The notes under the pieces were generated by a model. It saw only the letters and a program-made list of their open reading frames with translations, ran no database searches and was not told where the DNA came from. From NCBI RefSeq assembly GCF_021412625.1, contig NZ_JAKCFI010000003.1, positions 372,001 through 436,000 of the forward strand: a stretch of 64,000 bases of DNA, in the 5' to 3' direction. Origin of the DNA: Myxococcus stipitatus. GTDB lineage: Bacteria > Myxococcota > Myxococcia > Myxococcales > Myxococcaceae. Positions 10,159-19,499 of the stretch are shown here, piece by piece. The position numbers and the translations under genes are program-made. The first letter of the stretch is position 1. Each line of letters opens with the position of its first letter.

Positions 10159-11362
10159 CGGCCCGCTGGCGAAGCCGAACGTATCCCCGGCCGTGGCGTG
10201 GCTGCGCACGCCCGCCGCCATCCGCGAGCGGTGCCACCAGCTGCTGGACCTGGGGCTGGCGAGGCGGCTGCCGCACTTCCGGGTGGAGCCCTCGCGGCTG
10301 CCCGCCGTGGTGGACGCGGTCCTGGAGGTGACGCGCGAGTGCTACCCCACGCTGGACATCCCCCTGCACAGCCGCTGGGGCCACTTCGACGTGGGCGGCG
10401 TGGGGCGCGTGGCGCAGCTGGACGCGCGGCTGAAGGACGCCACGCCCCAGGAGCGGGCGCGGGCGAAGCTGGACCTGGTGGTGGTGAGCGTGCTGCTGGA
10501 CGCGGGCAGCGGGCCCCGGTGGCGCTACACGGAGCCGGGCGGCGCCACCTATGCGCGTTCGGAAGGGCTGGCGGTGGCCAGCCTGCGCATGTTCCTGGAC
10601 GGCCTGTTCTCCTCCGACCCGAAGCAGCCGCTGCGCGCGGACGCGGAGGGCCTGGGGCGGCTCACCCTCGAGCGGCTCGCGCGCGGCATGCAGGTGTCCG
10701 AGGACAACCCGCTGGACGGCCTGGAGGGGCGGCTGCACCTCCTGCGCGGCCTGTCGCGCGTGCTGCCCCGCCCCGGCGCCCTCTTCGACCTCGTCGCCTC
10801 GCGTGGCGGCGGCGTGCGCGCGGCGGAGCTTCTGGGCGAGGTGCTGGAGCACCTGGGCCCCATCTGGCCCGGCCGCGTCATGGTGGACGCGGTGAACCTG
10901 GGCGACGTGTGGCCCCACTCCGCGCTAGGCCCGGCGGAGAGCGTGGACGCGCTGGTGCCCTTCCACAAGTTGTCGCAGTGGATGACGTACTCGCTGGTGG
11001 AGCCGCTGGCGGAGGCCGGTGTGCGGGTGACGGAGCTGGACGGCCTCACCGGCCTGCCGGAGTACCGCAACGGGGGCCTCTTCGTGGACCTGGGCGTGCT
11101 GGTGCCCCGGGACGAGCGGCTCACCACCCAGGCGCTGCGCCCGGGCGAGGAGCCCATCGTCGAGTGGCGCGCGTTGACGGTGGCGCTGCTGGACCGGGTC
11201 GCAGCCCTGGTGCGCGGGCGGCTGGGGCTGGGCCCGGAGGAGCTGCCGCTGGGCAAGGTGCTCCAGGGCGGCACGTGGACGGCGGGGCGCCGGGTGGCGG
11301 CGCGACTGCGCCCGGGGGGCGTCCCGCCCATCCGGGTGGAGAGTGATGGAACCGTGTTCTGA
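10151..11362 (+). CDS. DUF1688 / Urc4-Urg3 family protein
   Basis: This 403-residue cytosolic protein overlaps the end of the Urc1-like gene by 8 nt. Its opening ([19 protein letters not shown]) and the internal [10 protein letters not shown] match the DUF1688 family as I know it, in which yeast Urc4 and Aspergillus UrgC-type proteins fall. The chemistry of the family is not settled; genetics places it in the URC pathway that turns uracil into urea and 3-hydroxypropionate. No signal peptide or membrane segment is visible. Tight coupling with the neighbours suggests the three proteins act together. Confidence 0.85.
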
Positions 11363-11388
11363 CTGTCGCTGACCGAAGGAAGGACGCC

Positions 11389-12024
11389 ATGCAATTCCCC
11401 AACTGCACCGTCGTGGACCATCCGCTGGTGAAGCACAAGCTGACGCTGATGCGACGGGCGGAGACGAGCACCGCGTCCTTCCGCGCGCTGCTCCAGGAAA
11501 TCTCCCTGCTGCTCGCCTACGAGGCGCTGCGCGACCTGAAGATGCGCGACGAGCCCATCCAGACGCCCATGGCGCCCATGACGGCGCCGGTGCTGGACGG
11601 CAAGAAGCTGGTGCTGGTGGCCATCATGCGCGCCGGCCAGGGCATCCTCGACGGCATGCTCCAGCTCGTCCCCTCCGCGCGCGTGGGCCACATCGGCCTG
11701 TACCGGGACCCGGAGACGCTGGCGGCCGTGGAGTACTACTACCGCGTGCCGGGCCAGCTGGCGGACCGCGACGTGGTGTTGTGCGACCCCATGCTCGCCA
11801 CGGGCAACTCCGCGGTGGCCGCGCTCCAGCGCGTCAAGCGCAGCAAGCCCGGCTCGCTGCGCTTCGTCTGTCTGCTGGCCTGTCCGGAGGGACTGGCGAA
11901 CCTGCGCGAGCACCACCCGGACGTACACGTCTACACCGCCGCCGTGGACGAGCGGCTCAACGAACACGGCTACATCATCCCCGGGCTGGGCGACGCGGGC
12001 GACCGCCTCTTCGGCACCAAGTAG
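11389..12024 (+). CDS. upp: Uracil phosphoribosyltransferase
   Basis: The enzyme makes UMP from uracil and PRPP. It has 211 residues, the normal length. The PRPP-binding loop [10 protein letters not shown] covers residues 133-142 and the C-terminal uracil-binding segment reads [13 protein letters not shown] strong ribosome site (GAAGGAAGGA) precedes the ATG, 26 bp after the DUF1688 stop. In the URC route uracil is first ribosylated by this enzyme, so here it is probably catabolic as well as salvage. Confidence 0.95.
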   Translation: MQFPNCTVVDHPLVKHKLTLMRRAETSTASFRALLQEISLLLAYEALRDLKMRDEPIQTPMAPMTAPVLDGKKLVLVAIMRAGQGILDGMLQLVPSARVGHIGLYRDPETLAAVEYYYRVPGQLADRDVVLCDPMLATGNSAVAALQRVKRSKPGSLRFVCLLACPEGLANLREHHPDVHVYTAAVDERLNEHGYIIPGLGDAGDRLFGTK

Positions 12025-12127
12025 CCCTCGGGAATGCCTCCACCGGGCAAGCATTGTTTGGCGCCCGGACGCGGCGACGCCCAGGCTGCGCCGCGCAGGG
12101 GCCGGAACGAACGGATGGAGGAATCCG

Positions 12128-12679
12128 ATGCGGAGGAAGCAAGTATGGGCCCGTGGCCTGTCCACGTGGCTCGGACTCGCTGGCCTGCTGGTCGCGCCCG
12201 CGGCCCTGGCGCAGGGCGACCTGTGTGACTGCGTCAGCGAGAACCAGAGCGTGCGGTCGGAGACGCCCTGTCTGCTCATCACCGCCTACGCGGCCTGTAG
12301 CACCAGCAAGGTGCACAACGCGTGCAAGTTCCCCGTGACGCTGGAGGACTGGCCGCTGGCCTCCTGCGGCTCCTCGCGCTGCTCGCAGGTGCTCCAGCCC
12401 GGTGAGGACGCCGACTTCATCTTCGCCGGGCCCAGGGACCGCGACGCCCCGCTCCACAAGCGCGACCGCGAGGAGCGCTTCGACGAGGAGACCTTCACCG
12501 TGACGGTGGAGGGCCGGCCGAGGGCCGTCACCGTCACCGCGGAGGTGAGCTGCCTGACGGGAGAGCAGACGAAGAGCGGGTGCTCCTCCTCCGCGGGCGC
12601 CGCGGCGCTGCCCGCCGTGCTGATGCTCCTGGGCCTGCGGGCCAGACGGAGGTCGGTGGCGCCCGGGGCTCGGACCTGA
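12128..12679 (+). CDS. Secreted Cys-rich protein with MYXO-CTERM-like tail
   Basis: The protein has 183 residues. It begins with a signal peptide cut after about ALAQG (residue 30) and has at least ten Cys residues in the exported part. The C-terminus shows the tripartite MYXO-CTERM plan: Gly-Cys at 151-152 (SGCSSS), a hydrophobic helix (AAALPAVLMLLGL), then an Arg cluster at 171-175. In myxobacteria such tails direct cell-surface sorting by a myxosortase protease. The body has no domain I recognise. The start is supported by GGAGGAAT five bases before the ATG. Confidence 0.8.
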   Translation: MRRKQVWARGLSTWLGLAGLLVAPAALAQGDLCDCVSENQSVRSETPCLLITAYAACSTSKVHNACKFPVTLEDWPLASCGSSRCSQVLQPGEDADFIFAGPRDRDAPLHKRDREERFDEETFTVTVEGRPRAVTVTAEVSCLTGEQTKSGCSSSAGAAALPAVLMLLGLRARRRSVAPGART

Positions 12680-12815
12680 GTCCGAGGTCGATGTCCCGGG
12701 CAGGACACGTCCCCCCGGCCGCGCCGTTCCTCCTGGAAGAGGGCACGCTAGCCTCTGGAGCGGGAGGGAGCGGACCGCGGCCCCGCGTCACGCTCCCTGT
12801 CGCGGGGGAACCACC

Positions 12816-13391
12816 ATGCCTGGACTTCGACGACGTGCCTCGCTGGCGTGGGGGCTGGGGGTGACGCTCGGGTTGCTCACGCGCGCGGACCTCCAGGCCG
12901 CGGACGTGAGCGCGGGAGCCGCTGGCGGACCGGGACCCGCGATGCTCGCCTCGAGCGGCCCCTGCGCCACTGGCGGCGAGGGCCTGTGCGACGGGGCGCC
13001 ACCGCTCGCGTTCTCGGTGACGTGGAGCAGGATGGGGGACGCGGACCTCATCGTCACCACGCCCACCGGCAAGCGCGTCTACTACCAGAACCCGGGGCCG
13101 GGGCCGGGCACGGACTACGGCGCGCTGGAGCGCGATGACCGGTTCCTGGGGCCGGAGACCATCTCCTGGGCGCCAGGGACGCCGCCGCCCGCCGGCGTGT
13201 ACCACGCGTGCCTCTTCCTCTCGAGCTTCCTCCGGCTGCCCAGCCCCTCGGCGCCAGTGGGGTACTCCCTGGTGGTGCGACGCCCGGGGCTCCCGGACCA
13301 GGTCTTCCAGGGTCGGTTCATCGTTCGCGTCAGCAGCGTCGCCTGCGACCCGACCCAGGCCACGTATATCGGCTCCATCCACTACCCGTGA
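12816..13391 (+). CDS. Secreted protein with a DUF2135/YfaP-like beta domain
   Basis: This 191-residue protein has a signal peptide (MPGLRRRASLAWGLGVTLGL). The mature part has the pattern GDADLIVTTPTGKRVYY, then LERDDRFLGPETISW, then PAGVYHACLF. This resembles the small beta-sandwich domain seen in DUF2135 and other extracellular proteins (DLxVxxPdG, GPE, aGxYxV). It is expected to be periplasmic or secreted. No operon partner is obvious, since 136 bp separate it from the preceding gene. Confidence 0.7.
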   Translation: MPGLRRRASLAWGLGVTLGLLTRADLQAADVSAGAAGGPGPAMLASSGPCATGGEGLCDGAPPLAFSVTWSRMGDADLIVTTPTGKRVYYQNPGPGPGTDYGALERDDRFLGPETISWAPGTPPPAGVYHACLFLSSFLRLPSPSAPVGYSLVVRRPGLPDQVFQGRFIVRVSSVACDPTQATYIGSIHYP

Positions 13392-13656
13392 GTGGCCGCC
13401 CCAGGCCGTGCGCGGCCAGACAGGTCCCGAGGGCCGCGGGGCCAGGGCCTGTCTCGCTTCCCTCTCCATTTCCAAGGCGATGAGGCGGGGCGTGTCTGTC
13501 TTCAGGGGTGATACCGGTGTCGACAATCGTTTCGCGCACGTGTACGGGCCGCAATGACTGTCGGATGAGGCATGGGGCCGGGATGATTCAAGACAAATCC
13601 TGACGACACGGATGCACCTTGCCGCCACCCGTCCGACGGGTGGAATGGAGTGCGTC

Positions 13657-13955
13657 ATGAAGAACCGCCAAGACAGGCTGATGTCGAGGATTTGGGGTCT
13701 CACGTTGCTGCTGGGCTTGCTGGGAGGCTGCGGCGTGCCTCCGGGCGAGGACGTCAGGGACGTTGGCGCGGAGGAGGTGGAGGACACCTTGGGCGCGCTG
13801 GCCGTGGACCCCTACGCGGACGCGGTGGCGCCCGGGACGTCCGCGACGGTGCTCGCCCCCCAGCTCGCGCTGGGGCCGCCAGCAGCGTCTGTCAGGTGGA
13901 GCCAGGCTACGAATGCACGGGCCAGCCCAGCGTGTGTTCTCCCACGGGGTCGTGA
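13657..13955 (+). pseudogene. Decayed lipoprotein paralogue with internal deletion
   Basis: The reading frame starts like a lipoprotein (lipobox LGGC) and then shares DPYADAV and ALGPP with the intact neighbour at 14308. Directly after ALGPP, near base 13880, the sequence jumps to what is the C-terminal Cys-rich repeat of the neighbour, but one frame off: SSVCQVEPGYECTG then PSVCS, ending in a stop at 13953-13955. In the original frame translation runs on to 14100 as unrelated residues. About 150 codons are missing relative to the paralogue. The bases around both start codons are nearly identical (GGAATGGAG just before ATGAAG), which shows common origin. Confidence 0.8.
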
Positions 13956-14307
13956 ACCCCCCGGTCCGCTCTCGAATCCCCAGAAGTCGAGTCACCGCAC
14001 CTGGACGCGTGGGCATCTCGCTGACTCCACGCGCCCAATTCCGGTTGTCACCTGTGACGACCCCGTATGGCCGTTTCGAAGAGACACTCGGGGCGGGTAG
14101 TGGCTCGTGGGAGTGTGATGTCTTCTCCATCCGGTGTGTTGGTTTCCGCCCGCGCCGGTGACACCCGACACAATCCCTGTCATCTGAAATACGTGTCAGG
14201 AAGGGTGGCGAAAAGAAGCCAGGAAAAGAGGTCCCCTCGGGTGTTCCATAGCCCTGACGGTCCGTGTGAGCGGGTCGTCTCAAGCATCGAGCGGAATGGA
14301 GCACGGT
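13956..14307 (+). other. Gene-free stretch after the decayed lipoprotein
   Basis: These 352 bases separate the broken copy from the intact lipoprotein gene. Base composition is lower in GC than the surrounding genes. I see no convincing coding frame, no RNA gene and no mobile element remnant. The last part must contain the promoter of the gene at 14308. Confidence 0.5.
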
Positions 14308-15192
14308 ATGAAGGTCGGTCTGAATTCCACTGCATGGCGGTTGATGAGCGCGGCCCTCGGGGCCGTCGTCCTGGGGGCCTGCGGGCCCATGCCGGAGGCG
14401 TCCGAGCTGACAGCCGAGGAGAGCCCGGCGCTGGAGGGGGAAGTCGTCGTCGAGGAGAAGACAGGGAGTGGCGCGAGCCTGACGCCGCCACTCGACCCGT
14501 ACGCGGATGCGGTGTCCTCCTATGGTGTCGCCGTCGTCCTGTCTCCGGACAACGCCGTCGGGCCGCCGGACGGACAGGTCGCCAGCTTCGTGGGCCTCCT
14601 GGGCGCGGCCCTCACGCTGGACCTGGGCGCGGGTGAGGAGGGCAATGGCCCGCTGAAGATCTACTACCGCGGGCTGGCGACGGTGGGGCTGGTGGCGCAG
14701 GTGACGTTCATGCGCTCCGACTTCTCCATCATCACCAGCACGCAGGCGAGCCTGCTGGACGTGGGCGTGGGCACGTACTCCGTGCTGGTGCCGTACAACC
14801 GCGGCATCCCCTATCGCTACGTCCGCCTGGAGACGGGCATCGCCTCGCTGTTCGGCCTCGACGCGGTGGAGACCATGAGCCTCGCCGGTGGCGGCGGTGG
14901 TGGTGGCTCGGCCTTCTGTGGCGACGGCATCGTGGGGGGCGCCGAGCAGTGTGACGACGGCAACCTCAACTCCGGTGACGGTTGCAGCAGCGTATGCAAG
15001 GTGGAGCCCGGCTATCAGTGCCAGGGTACGCACCCCAGCGTCTGCTCGGACATCGACGAGTGCGCGATGGGTTCGCACCACTGCCCGCCGGGCTACCACT
15101 GCGTGAACGCGCCGGGCACCTACTACTGCAAGCCCGGGGGCTGCGTGCAGGGCTCCGACCTGTCGGGCTGTGTGGCCCCGTCGTCTCCGTGA
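14308..15192 (+). CDS. Lipoprotein with Myxococcus Cys-rich repeat and EGF-like domain
   Basis: The protein has 294 residues. It starts with a lipoprotein signal (VLGAC lipobox, Cys about residue 24). Residues 50-190 form a beta-rich domain opening with DPYADAV. A glycine run then leads to a Myxococcus-type Cys-rich repeat (CGDGIVGGAEQCDDGN, then SGDGCSSVC). Last comes a calcium-binding EGF-like module (DIDECAMGSHHC, then GTYYC). It should sit on the cell surface, but its role is unknown. The ATG at 14308 is chosen because the same bases flank the start of the decayed paralogue; in-frame starts at 14266 and 14296 are possible. Confidence 0.82.
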   Translation: MKVGLNSTAWRLMSAALGAVVLGACGPMPEASELTAEESPALEGEVVVEEKTGSGASLTPPLDPYADAVSSYGVAVVLSPDNAVGPPDGQVASFVGLLGAALTLDLGAGEEGNGPLKIYYRGLATVGLVAQVTFMRSDFSIITSTQASLLDVGVGTYSVLVPYNRGIPYRYVRLETGIASLFGLDAVETMSLAGGGGGGGSAFCGDGIVGGAEQCDDGNLNSGDGCSSVCKVEPGYQCQGTHPSVCSDIDECAMGSHHCPPGYHCVNAPGTYYCKPGGCVQGSDLSGCVAPSSP

Positions 15193-15209
15193 AGGTGAGT
15201 CACCGCGAG

Positions 15210-15240
15210 GGAGGGGCGCCGGGGGTACCCGGTGCCCTCC
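15210..15240 (+). terminator. Probable hairpin terminator after the lipoprotein gene
   Basis: Eighteen bases past the stop a GC-rich inverted repeat can fold: the left arm is GGAGGGGCGCCGGG and the right arm CCCGGTGCCCTCC, with one bulge and one wobble pair and a four-base loop. No T-run follows, as is common in such GC-rich genomes. Confidence 0.5.
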
Positions 15241-15280
15241 TGGCGCGGTGAGCGAGGTCCGGGCCGCGTGGGGCGCTGAT

Positions 15281-15420
15281 GGCTCCACGCGGGGCTGGAG
15301 GCTCGAGGACGCTCCCACCTCCTCGATGGGGACGCCGCTGGTGGAGCGCTGGTGGCTCCACGCGAGCCCGGAGGCTCGCGGGCGCTCAACCCTCGACGGG
15401 GACGCCCTTCCACCAGTTGG
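15281..15420. repeat. Imperfect tandem duplication of about 70 bp
   Basis: The segments 15281-15353 and 15354-15420 both open with GGCTCCACGCG, continue with GGAGGCTCG, and share GGGGACGCC further on. Identity is roughly three quarters by eye. The second copy contains the 3' end of the small minus-strand gene at 15386; the first copy is a degenerate duplicate of it. Confidence 0.6.
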
Positions 15421-15625
15421 GTGATTCCTCGCGCCAGGTCAGCGGTGGAGGTGCCCCGGGGAGCATCTCCTCCAGGCGCGCGAGGAGCCACTGACGGGCC
15501 TCGTCGAGCGAGGCGTCCGCGCGCTCGCTGCTCCAGACGCCGCGGGACACGCCCTGGTCCGTGTAGAGGGCGAACCGCCACGGCTGCTCGGGCTTGGGAT
15601 GGTAGAGCGCGTGGCTCTCTAGCAC
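15386..15625 (-). CDS. Small conserved hypothetical protein
   Basis: This 79-residue protein has no signal peptide. It is rich in Trp (six) and has a clean, ordinary composition unlike the Arg-rich shadow frames around it, for example HPKPEQPWRFALYTDQGV and a central helix DEARQWLLARLEEM. I do not recognise the family. It is divergent to the CapA-like gene at 15676, with about 50 bp between the starts. Confidence 0.65.
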   Translation of the reverse strand: MLESHALYHPKPEQPWRFALYTDQGVSRGVWSSERADASLDEARQWLLARLEEMLPGAPPPLTWREESPNWWKGVPVEG

Positions 15626-15675
15626 GCGGGGTGCCCGGAATTCGGCGCGGGGTGGGGCTGGACTAAGGTGGAGGC

Positions 15676-17025
15676 GTGCCTTCGCCCGTGCTGCTGCTCG
15701 TCCCCTTGCTGGTCGCCACGTCGCCCACCCCCGTGGAGCTCGTCTTCGGTGGAGACGTGATTCCGCACGGGGAGGTGAAGACGGTGGCGGAGCAGCACGC
15801 CCGCGTCGGCGCGGTGCCGCCGGAGGGCGGCGTGGCGCCGTCGCTGAACCATGCGGGGTGGGACCATGTCTTCGGGCCCATCGCGGACGTGCTGCGCACC
15901 GCGGACGTCGGCGTGCTCAACCTGGAGACACCCGTCACCGACAACAAGCGGGCGGTGACGCGCGAGCTGCTCTTCAACGCGCCCTCCGCCATGGCGCACG
16001 CACTCGCGGCGGCCGGGGTGAAGGTCGTCAGCACCGGCAACAACCACGCCCGCGACCAGCTCCCCGCGGGAATCCTGGAGACGCTGCGGCACCTGGACGC
16101 CGCGGGCATCCGCCACACCGGCACCGGCGCGACGAAGGCGGCGGCGTGGGAGCCCGTCTTCGTGGAGGTGCGAGGCATGAAGGTGGGCTTCCTGTCCTTC
16201 ACGCGCTGGCTCAACGGCTTCAGCAACCCCAAGGACGCCGAGTCCCCGCACGTCGCCTTCGTGCCCTACGCGGTGCACCGGCTGCACCGGGGTATCGGCA
16301 CCGAGGAGGTGGTGGAGGTGGTCCGCCAGACGGCCGCCCGCTGCGACGCGCTGGTGGTGCTGGTGCACTGGGGCACGGAGTACGCGAGCAAGCCGAACGC
16401 GGAGGACCGGGAGCTGGGGCGGGCGATGCTGGACGCCGGGGCGCTGGCCGTCGTCGGTCATCATCCGCACGTGCTCCAGCCGCTGGAGGGGTACACGACG
16501 AAGGACGGGCGCCGCGGGCTCATCGCGTACTCGCTGGGCAACCTGGTGGCGAACCAGGGCCGCTTCTACGCGCACAGCCCCGGCAAGCAGGGCGTGGAGG
16601 GCGACAAGCGCGACTCCATGCTGTTGCGCGTGTCGCTGACGCGGCCCCAGCCCTGGGAGCCGGTGGCGCTGGGAGATGTGGCGGTGCTGCCCGTCTGGAT
16701 AGAGAACAACGCGGTGGGACGGGCGCGCAAGGAGCCGCGCAACATCCAGCCGGTGCTCATCGACCGGGAGCTGGAGGCCGTGCGGGAGCGGCTCGCCACG
16801 CTCGCGGCGCGGCCCGCGCCGTTGGAGGCCGACGCGCGCAAGGAGCAGAAGGAGCTGGAGCGGCGGCTGGCCGCCTCCGAGCACCGACGCGAGCGCATCC
16901 TGCGCATGCTGCCCCAGGGCTTCTCCGTCGCCTCCCACGCCCTGCGCCAGCGCGAGTCGAGCGGCGTGCTGGCGCCCGTGTCCACGGGGCTCGGCCCGAG
17001 CGTCGCCACGCAGTCCCCGCCTTGA
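15676..17025 (+). CDS. CapA family (poly-gamma-glutamate synthesis type) phosphoesterase-like protein
   Basis: The protein has 449 residues, with a hydrophobic N-terminus that is probably a signal peptide. The CapA/calcineurin-like motifs are all visible: FGGDVIPHG near residue 23, NLETPVT, STGNNHARDQ, VLVHWGTEY, VVGHHPHVLQ and YSLGNLV. CapA proteins take part in making or anchoring polyglutamate capsules, but many stand-alone members have unknown substrates. No capB or capC gene is near. The last 100 residues form a charged, coiled-coil-like tail (EQKELERRLAASEHRRERI). Translation starts at GTG after GGTGGAGG. Confidence 0.88.
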   Translation: MPSPVLLLVPLLVATSPTPVELVFGGDVIPHGEVKTVAEQHARVGAVPPEGGVAPSLNHAGWDHVFGPIADVLRTADVGVLNLETPVTDNKRAVTRELLFNAPSAMAHALAAAGVKVVSTGNNHARDQLPAGILETLRHLDAAGIRHTGTGATKAAAWEPVFVEVRGMKVGFLSFTRWLNGFSNPKDAESPHVAFVPYAVHRLHRGIGTEEVVEVVRQTAARCDALVVLVHWGTEYASKPNAEDRELGRAMLDAGALAVVGHHPHVLQPLEGYTTKDGRRGLIAYSLGNLVANQGRFYAHSPGKQGVEGDKRDSMLLRVSLTRPQPWEPVALGDVAVLPVWIENNAVGRARKEPRNIQPVLIDRELEAVRERLATLAARPAPLEADARKEQKELERRLAASEHRRERILRMLPQGFSVASHALRQRESSGVLAPVSTGLGPSVATQSPP

Positions 17026-17140
17026 GGTCGCACGACGCGGTGCAGCAGCGTTGCGTCAGTCACGGCATGGCATCGGGGTTCTTGAATCCGAGGGGGTGGG
17101 TGGCGCTAAGTGGGCCCTTCCACCTGAAGGGAGTCCCCCC

Positions 17141-19435
17141 ATGTCCCGTCACCACCTGCTGAGATGTTGTTCCACCTTCGTCATGGCGATGGCCCTGTCC
17201 TGCACCCCGGTGCAGGAGGAGACCCCGGCTCCGGAGCCGCTGGGGGCGCAGGCGCAGCCGCTGGGCGTGCCTGGCTTCGCGGAGCTGCACCACCACATGT
17301 TCGCGGAGGAGGCGTTCGGCGGGGGCTGGTTCCACGGCACCGTGACGGACGCGCTGACGCGGTGTGATGGCGGGTGGCCGGAGAGCGACCACGCGCGGGT
17401 GCGGATGGACTTGAGCCACCTGCTGAACCTGTGTCCCAACTCCAGCAACATCGACCTGCGCGGGGTGCCGGTGTTGTCGCAGCTGTTCGGCGTGGCGGGG
17501 GCGGTGGGGTCGGAGTTCCTGGGCAAGATTGAAGGCACCGAGGGCGACACGGGGCTGCACGACGGGCGTCGCGACCCGAACACGGAGTGGCCGCGGTGGG
17601 ACACCATCGCGCACCAGCAGTCGTGGGAGGGGTGGTTGAAGCAGGCGCACCAGGGCGGCATGTCGCTGGTGGTGGTGTCGGCGGTGAGCAACGGCTTCTT
17701 GTGCGAGGCGCTGCCGCCGCAGAACCGCACGCGGCCGTGCGACGAGATGGTGGACGTGGAGGTGCAGCTGCAGAAGGCGCGCGAGTTCGCGGCGACGCGG
17801 GACTGGGTGGACCTGGCGCTGACGCCGGCGGACGCGCGGCGCATCATCTCCGAGGGCAAGCTGGCGATGGTGCTCTCCATCGAGACGAGCAAGCTGTTCG
17901 GCGCGAAGGACTGGCGCGCGGAGCTGGACCGCTTCCACGCGTTGGGCGTGCGCACGTTGCAGCCGGTGCACCAGCTGGACAACCGCTTCGGCGGGGCGGC
18001 GCCGCACAACGCCATCTTCCAGGCGGCGCAGTTCCTGGAGAACTGCCACATCGACTCGGATTGTGGGCTGACGGTGGGGGGGCTGACGCTGGGCTTCGAC
18101 GTGGATGGGAGCTGCCGCAACGTGCGTGGCCTGACGGCGGAGGGGCAGCAGCTGGTGCAGGCGATGATGGACAAGGGGATGCTCATCGACCTGGCGCACC
18201 TGTCGGAGAAGGGCGTGCGGGACGCGTTCACGGTGGCGGAGCGCAACACGTACTACCCGCTGTACGTGAGCCACGGCCACTTCCGCGAGGTGATGAACGG
18301 CAAGCTGGCGGAGAACGAGAAGACGACGCCGGCGTGGGTGGTGCAGCTGCTGCGGCGCACGGGCGGCATGTTCGGCCTGCGCACGGCGCACGACGAGACG
18401 CGCGCGTACACGAAGTCCGGCGTGGAGAACAACTGCCAGGGCTCGTCGCGCTCGTTCGCGCAGGCGTATGAGTTCGGCCGTCAGGGGTTGAAGGTGCCCA
18501 TGGCGTTCGGCGCGGACTTCAACGGCTTCATCCAGCAGACGCGTCCGCGCTTCGGTGAGCACGGGGCGTGTTCGGCGGGCTTCCAGGCGGAGGCGGACGC
18601 GCAGGCGCGGCAGCAGGAGCTGAGCGGGCCGGGGCGGCTGGGGACGCCGTTCGACGAGTTCGGCCTGGCGCACGTGGGCCTGTTGCCGGACATGATTCGG
18701 GACCTGAAGAACCTGGGGGTGGACACGGCGGGGCTGACGGGTTCGTCGGAGACGTTCATCCGGATGTGGGAGCGGGCGACGACGGCGCGCGCGGGCATGG
18801 CGGACGCGGCGCTGGACATCGACACGACGGGCGTGGCGCCGTGGGTGAAGCCGGAGGACCGCGAGGCGGCGTACCCCACGGTGTGTGGCAAGCACTACGC
18901 GCCGGACTCGAAGGACATGAACGAGTCGTGCCGCTTCGACGACGAGTGCCTCACCGAGCAGTGCTCTTCGGTGGTGTGCAGCCTCATCAAGGGCCGCTGC
19001 GTGTGCAACGGCGACGAGGACTGCGGCGGCGTGGGCTACTGCCAGAAGGACACGCCGGGCAACCCGGCGGACAACGACTGCGTGCCGAAGAAGGCGGACT
19101 GGGCGTCGTGCAGCCGGGATGGGCAGTGCCAGTCCGGCGAGTGTGGGGGCTGCGCGGACGCCGTGGGGTGGTGCTTCACGCCGAACTCGAAGACGTACGG
19201 GCAGACGTGCAAGTCCGACCGGGAGTGCACGACGAATCGGTGCGGCGCGGACTGCTACCTGAACCCGACGGGCAGTTGTCTGTGCGACAGCGACTCGCAC
19301 TGCGGTGCGAACCAGTACTGCGGCTGGGGGCTGAATTCGGGCAAGTGCCAGGACAAGAAGGGGCGGGGGGCGGCGTGCGCCTCCGGCCGCGAGTGCCTGT
19401 CCGGCACCTGCCGTTGGTCCTTCACGTGTAAGTAG
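17141..19435 (+). CDS. M19-like dipeptidase lipoprotein with Cys-rich C-terminal repeats
   Basis: This 764-residue protein has a lipoprotein signal (MALSC, Cys about residue 20). The next 550 residues look like the membrane dipeptidase (peptidase M19) barrel. An HxH motif (ELHHHM) stands where M19 has HxD, followed by VLSIETSK, LIDLAHLSEKGV, YVSHGHF and GADFNGF, which match the metal-binding and active-site blocks. The final 170 residues are a string of Dickkopf-like Cys-rich units (CRFDDECLTEQC, CSRDGQCQSGEC, CKSDRECTTNRC). The family cleaves dipeptides or related amides; the changed first ligand makes activity uncertain. The start is the ATG that gives the lipobox; a longer in-frame ORF exists. 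Confidence 0.78.
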   Translation: MSRHHLLRCCSTFVMAMALSCTPVQEETPAPEPLGAQAQPLGVPGFAELHHHMFAEEAFGGGWFHGTVTDALTRCDGGWPESDHARVRMDLSHLLNLCPNSSNIDLRGVPVLSQLFGVAGAVGSEFLGKIEGTEGDTGLHDGRRDPNTEWPRWDTIAHQQSWEGWLKQAHQGGMSLVVVSAVSNGFLCEALPPQNRTRPCDEMVDVEVQLQKAREFAATRDWVDLALTPADARRIISEGKLAMVLSIETSKLFGAKDWRAELDRFHALGVRTLQPVHQLDNRFGGAAPHNAIFQAAQFLENCHIDSDCGLTVGGLTLGFDVDGSCRNVRGLTAEGQQLVQAMMDKGMLIDLAHLSEKGVRDAFTVAERNTYYPLYVSHGHFREVMNGKLAENEKTTPAWVVQLLRRTGGMFGLRTAHDETRAYTKSGVENNCQGSSRSFAQAYEFGRQGLKVPMAFGADFNGFIQQTRPRFGEHGACSAGFQAEADAQARQQELSGPGRLGTPFDEFGLAHVGLLPDMIRDLKNLGVDTAGLTGSSETFIRMWERATTARAGMADAALDIDTTGVAPWVKPEDREAAYPTVCGKHYAPDSKDMNESCRFDDECLTEQCSSVVCSLIKGRCVCNGDEDCGGVGYCQKDTPGNPADNDCVPKKADWASCSRDGQCQSGECGGCADAVGWCFTPNSKTYGQTCKSDRECTTNRCGADCYLNPTGSCLCDSDSHCGANQYCGWGLNSGKCQDKKGRGAACASGRECLSGTCRWSFTCK

Positions 19436-19473
19436 GCGGAAGGACAGGGGGGCCGGGTGGGGGGCCCGGCACC

Positions 19474-19499
19474 CCGAGCCGTGGAGGGACGCGGCTCGG
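19474..19499 (+). terminator. Hairpin downstream of the M19-like gene
   Basis: A perfect 8-bp stem, CCGAGCCG with CGGCTCGG, around a ten-base loop lies 38 bases past the stop. It is followed by AATCTTGG, with only a weak T content. Confidence 0.5.

Noticed and set aside
13135..13557. A 140-codon plus-strand frame over the end of the DUF2135-like gene and its 3' gap.
   Set aside because: Arg/Ser-rich shadow frame with no ribosome site; nothing supports a gene in 13392-13656.
17060..19300. A 746-codon frame opposite the M19-like gene.
   Set aside because: Arg/Val/His-rich composition with no motifs; it mirrors the codon pattern of the true gene on the plus strand.
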